A DNA stretch of 64,000 nt from Diadophis punctatus similis (taxonomy: Eukaryota; Chordata; Lepidosauria; Squamata; Dipsadidae). How positions within the stretch are numbered: position 1 is the stretch's first letter; every line of letters begins with the position of its first letter. Made by a program: the position numbers and the translations under genes. The stretch covers positions 14,546,973 through 14,610,972 of the forward strand of contig JALIGW010000016.1 in NCBI GenBank assembly GCA_023053685.1. Reading direction: 5' to 3'. This document shows positions 58,570-64,000 of this stretch, piece by piece. The notes below the pieces were generated by a model that was not told where the DNA came from, did no database searches, and saw only the letters and a program-made list of their open reading frames with translations.

Positions 58570-58982
58570 AAATTCAGAATGATTATTTATTTATGACCAT
58601 TTTTTATTTATTTATTTATTTATTTTGGTATTCTTATATGCCGCCCAACTCCCGAAGGACTCAGGGCGGCGTACAAACTTTTCACACTTAATGACCGTTG
58701 CAGCATCTCCATGGTCACGTGATCAAAATCCAGATGGTTGGCAACCGACTCAAATTTATGACGGTTACAGTGTCCCGGAATCACGAGCAACCAGACGTGC
58801 AAAATCGATGGGGAAGCCAGATCCAGTTAACAACTGTGTGACTAATGTAACAACTGCAATGATTCACTTAACAACTGTGGCACAAAGGGACGTAAAATGG
58901 AGGAAAACTCACTTAACAAATGTTTCACTTAGCAATATAAATTTTTGGGCTCAGTTGTGGTCATAAGTCAAGGACTACCTGT
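58570..58982. mobile_element. Family A MITE with a small insertion
   Basis: The right end is gtcaaggactacctg (58968-58982). 58597-58678 (tatgccgcccaactcccgaa, ggactcagggcggcgtacaa) is a SINE- or LINE-tail insertion. Confidence 0.75.
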
Positions 58983-59368
58983 GCTATTTCAGAGAAGCCC
59001 TTCTGAATAAAATATGACTTTACGTCCAAGTGAATATCCACAGCTTTGACAGCAAGATCTCTTAAAAGAAATGGTATGTCAATTAAACAACTATATTTTC
59101 TCCTTTGTTTTTATTGGGGATTAGTTATGATTAAATGGATTGGGGTCAAGGTTTTAGTAAACTCAGCTATAAGGTTATAAATCCTGTTTTCAATGCAAAG
59201 CTTCTTTCCCAGATGGCTCAAGCTGGTTTTTACACTGACATATTTTTCCAACATGCTGGGTTTAATTTCTAAAGAGACAAGTGGTAGGGATCAGATCAGG
59301 AAGCCATGCATTCTGACCTGGATGCAGAACATAACCTGAGAAGTTCTTGGTGCTTTCTGAGCTTGGCT
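58983..59368. other. Unassigned HEPHL1 intron
   Basis: Nothing recognised except a short piece (ggtgctttctgagcttggct, 59349-59368) of the repeat at 49260. Confidence 0.4.
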
Positions 59369-59606
59369 TTCTTCTTCTTCTTCTTCTTCTTCTTCTTCTT
59401 CTTCTTCTTCTTCTTCTTCTTCTTCTTCTTCTTCTTCTTCTTCTTCTTCTTCTTCTTCTTCTTCTTCTTCTTCTTCTTCTTCTTCTTCTTCTTCTTCTTC
59501 TTCTTCTTCTTCTTCTTCTTCTTCTTCTTCTTCTTCTTCTTCTTCTTCTTCTTCTTCTTCTTCTTCTTCTTCTTCTTCTTCTTCTTCTTCTTCTTCTTCT
59601 TCTTCT
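59369..59606. repeat. (TTC)n / (GAA)n array, about 79 units
   Basis: Uninterrupted CTT/TTC trinucleotides over about 238 bp inside the HEPHL1 intron. The gene is on the minus strand, so the transcript would carry (GAA)n. Confidence 0.97.
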
Positions 59607-59885
59607 ATAGAATAACAGAGTTGGGAGGGACCTTGGAGGTCTTCTAGTCCAACCCCCTGCTTAGGCAGGAAACCCTACACCACTTCAGACAAATGGTTAT
59701 CCAACATCTTCTTAAAAACTTCCAGTGTTGGAGCATTCACAACTTCTGGAGGCAAGCTGTTCCACTGATTAATTGTTCTGTCAGGAAATTTCTCCTTAGT
59801 TCTAAGTTGCTTCTCTCCTTGATTAGTTTCCACCCATTGCTTCTTGTTCTACCCTCAGGTGCTTTGGAGAATAGTTTGACTCAGG
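59607..59885 (-). mobile_element. CR1 LINE 3' end, truncated near an exon
   Basis: Tail at the left (aataacagagttgggaggga) directly after the TTC array; the LINE stops about 60 bp from the donor at 59942. Confidence 0.85.
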
Positions 59886-59942
59886 GGAAGGTTCCAGTTA
59901 CCTTTGCTACCGGTGCACATCGCGACGTTTCGCTGTCCATAC

Positions 59943-60156
59943 CTTTCTTTTTTGCCCATTCCTTCCATCTTCTTCTCAGCCCAGGTCTTATTAGGGGCAT
60001 AATCCCATTCCAACTCTTCTGCAGCCACATAGTAGGTCCTCACTGTTCCATAGTGTCTGCCATCAGATGACCTCTTGCCACAGGATTTAACATTATACCA
60101 TTGCCTCATCCCACCAGTAAAGTGATCAAATGTCCTACAAGCCACTTGGAAAGTCC
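59943..60156 (-). CDS. HEPHL1: HEPHL1 exon, end of domain 4 and start of domain 5
   Basis: TFQVACRTFDHFTGGM carries the remaining type 1 copper ligands of domain 4 (Cys, His and Met, equivalent to 680, 685 and 690) and an Asp at the Asp684 iron-ligand position. It then crosses to domain 5 with RTYYVAAEELEWDYAP and a sequon (NKT). Acceptor: tttcag before GGACTTTCC at 60156. I place the donor at GAAAG|GTATGG (59943/59942, phase 2), because only this gives an in-frame join to the next exon (split Ser codon); the frame stays open further into the intron. A CR1 fragment ends only about 60 bp from the donor. Confidence 0.93.
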
Positions 60157-60239
60157 CTGAAAGGAAATGGATTATGAAAAAAGGTTAAGCATTAAAAATG
60201 GCCAAGTTTTAACCTAAAAATGAATAGGTCCTTTAATAC

Positions 60240-60955
<716 letters not shown>

Positions 60956-61170
60956 AATTCTGCAACCAGAATTGGAACCAGTTGTATATTTGAATTTACA
61001 ATCATAGGTGTCAAAAGATAACTGGAATCCGTAAGATGAATTATTCAAAAAGTTAATTATTCAGAAGTCTGCATAAATTGTATCCTAGCATCATGTTAAA
61101 CTGGTACAGGGAGAGACTGCCTTGGTGGCAAGTCAAGGGACGATGCTGAGAGCCCATTTCTAAGATTTAC
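60956..61170. other. Unassigned intron next to an exon
   Basis: Short single-copy-like stretch up to the donor at 61170. Confidence 0.35.
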
Positions 61171-61383
61171 CTGTTTGATCTGGCTGCATCAGTGCTGTTG
61201 TTGTAACATGGGAGACCAAAGGGAGACTGTCCCTGATTGTGCCTCCCAAATGGATGGTGTTCCCTTGGAAATGAACGCCATGAACATCTCTACTGCCGCC
61301 TAGTCCAAGCATATGCCAAGAAACAAGGTCACCTTTGCACATGTCGAGGCCAGGTAAGGTACCAAACAGGTAGCCATTGACCG
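61171..61383 (-). CDS. HEPHL1: HEPHL1 exon, domain 4 core with type 1 copper His
   Basis: Encodes VNGYLFGTLPGLDMCKGDLV followed by DVHGVHFQGN. The His of DVHG matches His637 of ceruloplasmin, the first ligand of the domain 4 type 1 (blue) copper. The exon ends TTALMQPDQT. Acceptor: tttcag before CGGTCAATGG at 61383. Donor: ACAG|GTAAAT at 61171/61170 (phase 1). It joins both neighbours through split Ala and Gly codons, as expected for the family. Confidence 0.95.
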
Positions 61384-61422
61384 CTGAAAAGAGGAAAAGA
61401 AAATTGCAGGAAGCAGATTCAA

Positions 61423-62236
61423 ATCAAATCAGATCAAATCAAATCAAACCTTTATTGTCAATGCACTACATGTGTGTACAATGCGATTGAATGAGCCTTC
61501 CTTGGTGCACACACACACCCTGAAAACACAGAACACATCTCAATAACTCAGTAAATAAAAGAAAGAAATCCCTAACCGAGGGAAGTAATAACTAGCACAC
61601 ATTCCCATATACATATATGTATATAACATTATATTATATTACACCGGTATAACCATGTTGCACGTTGCGCTGGCCCTGCAAGTCTATCATACTTGTATTA
61701 AACCTGACTAGTAGCTGGATACCCATGCTTCGCTACGAAACTATGTGATCGGGCTTGATAAATTGACACTTAAAGCTTGAAAATTTATGTAGAATGTGTA
61801 ACTCCTTAACATCAGAGCATGTTAATATAAGGCAACTGGCAGTTGGAACAGAGTTCTTTTCAGGTGGGGAGGGGCAGTAGAACATCTAACTCCTTAGTAT
61901 CACAGCGTGTTAATATAATACTGTATAAGAAATAATAATGATCTGATGGTCATTTCGAAAAATCCTGGTGTTGGGTGTTGGGTCTCGAACTGCAACCGCA
62001 TTTTGGCCACCTTCCATGGTCAGGAGATGGAAGGAAGGAGTAATTCTACCCTCTTTTTCAGTTCATGGTATTCTTATGGAGAAAACTGCTTTATTCCCCT
62101 CAGGATTGATGGCAAACAGTAGCATGAATTCCTATACAGCCCTATGCTTATCTCACAACCTCTAATTCTCCCCTATATTTTTGCATCATGTTGAAAACCT
62201 CCCTTGTCTAACTTCCCAAATGTATATTTTTCATAC
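61423..62236. repeat. LINE tail, dispersed repeat and unassigned intron
   Basis: 61423-61570 starts with AAATC repeats and cctttattgtcaatgcacta, a LINE-type tail (minus). 61655-61940 (gctggatacccatgcttcgc, tcgggcttgataaattgaca) is a dispersed repeat of unknown class. 61941-62236 unassigned. Confidence 0.5.
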
Positions 62237-62387
62237 CATGCATTTTGTTGGATTCCTGGAAATCCTTATCCTTCTTATCAACCGTCGAGGGATCGCCAGT
62301 GAAAGCCTCGATGTTTAGGTCAAAGTAAAAACTCAGATTCTCATCAAAGATAGTGAAGAGCAGATAGAATTCTTTGTGTCCTCCTTT
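62237..62387 (-). CDS. HEPHL1: HEPHL1 exon, start of domain 4
   Basis: The exon encodes KGGHKEFYLLFTIFDENLSF and runs to FQESNKMH, the start of ferroxidase domain 4. The Glu and His of ESNKMH correspond to Glu597 and His602 of human ceruloplasmin, two ligands of the domain 4 iron site, and both are kept. Acceptor: gctacag before AAAGGAGG (phase 0). Donor: CATG|GTATGA at 62237/62236 (phase 1); the split codon joins the next exon as Ala. Confidence 0.94.
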
Positions 62388-62741
62388 CTGTAGCCAAAAC
62401 ATAAATATTGTTCATTACAACAGCAAATGTTCAGCCTGCAGATTAAGTAGAAAACCAGAAAGAAATTTCAACCAGCTTCCTGATAATTTTCTCTTTACAT
62501 GCAGATAGGGCATTTTGGCTACTACCACAGTTAATGATTTTTTTTAAAATTAAAGTAACTTATCATTGAAGCTGCCAGTCTCTTTTGCCATACATCAGTT
62601 TTTTTAAAACTGCCAACAATGCAGATTTATTACAAGTAGCCTTAAGCCAATGGTGCACAGCCTTTTCATAATCAAAGTGCCCACTTTTCCCTATTGTTCA
62701 TAGTGTTGGTAGTCCTCAACTTATGAACACAAGCTTTGTAC
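62388..62741. other. HEPHL1 intron without recognised element
   Basis: About 350 bp between two exons; AT-rich, no repeat named apart from a vague tagtcctcaacttatga piece near 62708. Confidence 0.4.
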
Positions 62742-62953
62742 CTGACTTCCATTGGATTTCAGAGTATCCTTCTTACAGATGATAAGAGGTCCCACCAGAC
62801 CAGACTGAGTATCCATCATTGGATCGGTTGCTGAATAATACAGGTACGTGAGGCATGCTGGATCATTGGGTGTAGGTCCAACACTTTCAGGAACTCTCCA
62901 TTCATACTTAAAGGTCTCATAAGGTTTAACAAAAGCCCCTGGCTTTGGATATC
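62742..62953 (-). CDS. HEPHL1: HEPHL1 exon, end of cupredoxin domain 3 (first one visible)
   Basis: This is the most 5' ferroxidase exon in the window. It encodes 70 residues plus 2 nt of a split codon. TFKYEWRVPESVGPT, DPACLTYLYYSATDP and QSGLVGPLIICKK match the repeated pattern of ceruloplasmin and hephaestin at the end of domain 3. A sequon (NGS) sits near its end. Acceptor: ttttaag before GATATCC at 62953. Donor: CAG|GTACAA at 62742/62741 (phase 0). The preceding exon must end in phase 1 and lies beyond 64000. Its removal leaves roughly the last 54 percent of a protein of about 1160 residues visible. Confidence 0.92.
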
Positions 62954-63024
62954 CTTAAAAAGAAAGAAGTCAAAATATCCCTATGAAATTAAACTGTAAT
63001 TGAAATCCAAAGATCATTTGAGTA

Positions 63025-64000
63025 CAGGTAGCCCTCAATTTATGACCACAATCGAGTCCAAAATTTCTACTTGTTAGATTCGCGCGGGAAAGAATGAGCG
63101 ACACTCAGGAACAGTTCAGCACCTTTATTTCTCCTAGGCTGAAAGCAATACGAACTGCCGGCAGGCTGCAGGGAAGCCGCTTTTAAGGGCTTCCCTGTAG
63201 CCTGCTGGCCACTGACAGTAGTTTATTTCTCCCGCCGCTAGATTAGCCAATCAGCGGCGGCTATGCAAATCTGTGCTCTGTACGGCAGTACATAACACCC
63301 CTACCCTCTTAGTTCGTGTCCAATCCGGAATCAACGTAGGTCACGTAATCACGTAAGTAAATGGGACGCCATACGGACCTACTGGGCCTGCGCGATTCAG
63401 TTCCTCAGGAGTTCTCGACTGGAACAGTCATGCCTGTTGCTGCTCCTTCCCCAGCATGTGGAATAATCTGGAACTGATCGCCAGTTTTGGCCCGCAGTAG
63501 GTTAGGAAGAGAGCCCTCTTCCTGTTGTCTGGCAGATCCTGGAAGTTGTTGGCTTCCAGAAACATGCGAAAATGGCTTATGTATGTCGTCCATTCTTCGG
63601 TCTTTGGGTCGAAGATTGCTGGAGCGGGAGAGGTTTGAGTAGGCTGAAAGCAATACGAACTGCCAGCAGGCTGCAGGGAAGCCGCTTATAAGGACTTCCC
63701 TGTAGCCTGCTGGCCACTGACAGCAGTTTATTTCTCCCGCTGCTAGATTAGCCAATCAGCGGCGGCTATGCAAATCCGTGCTCCTTACGCCAGTACGTAA
63801 CACTACTGCTGAGCGAGACAGTTGTTAAGTGAGTTTTGCTCCATTTTTATGACCTTTCCGGCCACAGTTGTTAAGTGAATTGCTGCAGTTATAAAGTTAG
63901 TAACACAGTTGTTAAGTGAATCTGACTTCCCCATTGGCTTTGCTTGTCAGAAGGGCGCAAAAGGTGATCACATGACCCCCGGGGACACCACAACTGTCAT
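63025..64000. mobile_element. Family A MITE split by an LTR element
   Basis: The MITE left end CAGGTAGCCCTCAATTTATG starts at 63025 after TA and stops at 63071; it resumes at 63803 (tgctgagcgagacagttgtt) and runs off the window. The break is the LTR element. Confidence 0.85.
63072..63802 (-). mobile_element. Internally deleted Gypsy-like LTR retrotransposon
   Basis: The 731-bp element is bounded by TGTTAG and TAACA and flanked by an exact 5-bp duplication CTACT (63067-63071, 63803-63807). Read on the minus strand, a partial 5' LTR (63802-63640) is fused to a gag-like frame (about 63640-63440; it contains IFDPKTEEWTTYISHFRMFL), then a short frame-broken end of the internal region, a purine tract (AAGAGGGTAGGGG) and a full 3' LTR (63297-63072, 226 bp). 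The 5' LTR lacks about 63 bp, the primer-binding site is absent and the pol enzymes are missing, so it is inert by itself. Confidence 0.85.

Noticed and set aside
59855..59942. Extension of the HEPHL1 exon beyond 59943
   Set aside because: The frame stays open, but a good donor at 59942 gives the only in-phase join to the next exon, and the extra residues do not match the family.

Overview
The window is vertebrate nuclear DNA, most likely from a squamate reptile and probably a snake. Intron-split, vertebrate-type genes sit in a sea of CR1 LINE 3' ends, tRNA-derived SINEs of Sauria type, R4-like and L2/CR1-like LINE tails that run into ATTCT, ATATT or AAT microsatellites, and many hAT and Tc1/mariner-type MITEs. 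No bacterial features are present. Most open reading frames are repeat remnants or low-complexity translations.

Two protein-coding genes can be read, both on the minus strand and both cut by the window edges. (1) 42691-62953 holds eleven consecutive exons of a membrane-anchored multicopper ferroxidase of the ceruloplasmin/hephaestin family, called HEPHL1 (zyklopen). They encode the end of cupredoxin domain 3, domains 4 to 6, one transmembrane helix and a short tail ending in a stop codon. All ten splice junctions agree in phase and give one continuous frame of 627 residues; domains 1 and 2 and most of 3 lie beyond position 64000. (2) 28493 down to 1331 holds the first three coding exons of PANX1, the pannexin-1 channel: start codon in a CpG island, first transmembrane segment, first extracellular loop and second transmembrane segment. 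The remaining exons lie left of position 1. The order HEPHL1 then PANX1, same orientation, about 14 kb apart, matches the mammalian arrangement and supports the HEPHL1 name.

Layout: 1-28312 is PANX1 exons 3 and 2 and introns 2 and 1; 28200-28930 is the CpG-island promoter and exon 1; about 28950-42640 is intergenic, dominated by a decayed LINE with a reverse-transcriptase frame (38905-41800); 42691-62953 is the HEPHL1 3' half; 63025-64000 is a mariner-type MITE split by a small, internally deleted Gypsy-like LTR element.

The most interesting biological observation is in HEPHL1. All four residues equivalent to the domain 4 iron site of ceruloplasmin are present, whereas in domain 6 two acidic ligands are replaced (Glu to Lys, Asp to Ser) although every visible copper ligand is intact. 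Structurally, several repeat copies have exact 8-bp target duplications, and two form long foldbacks. I found no evidence of a wholly new multi-gene system.
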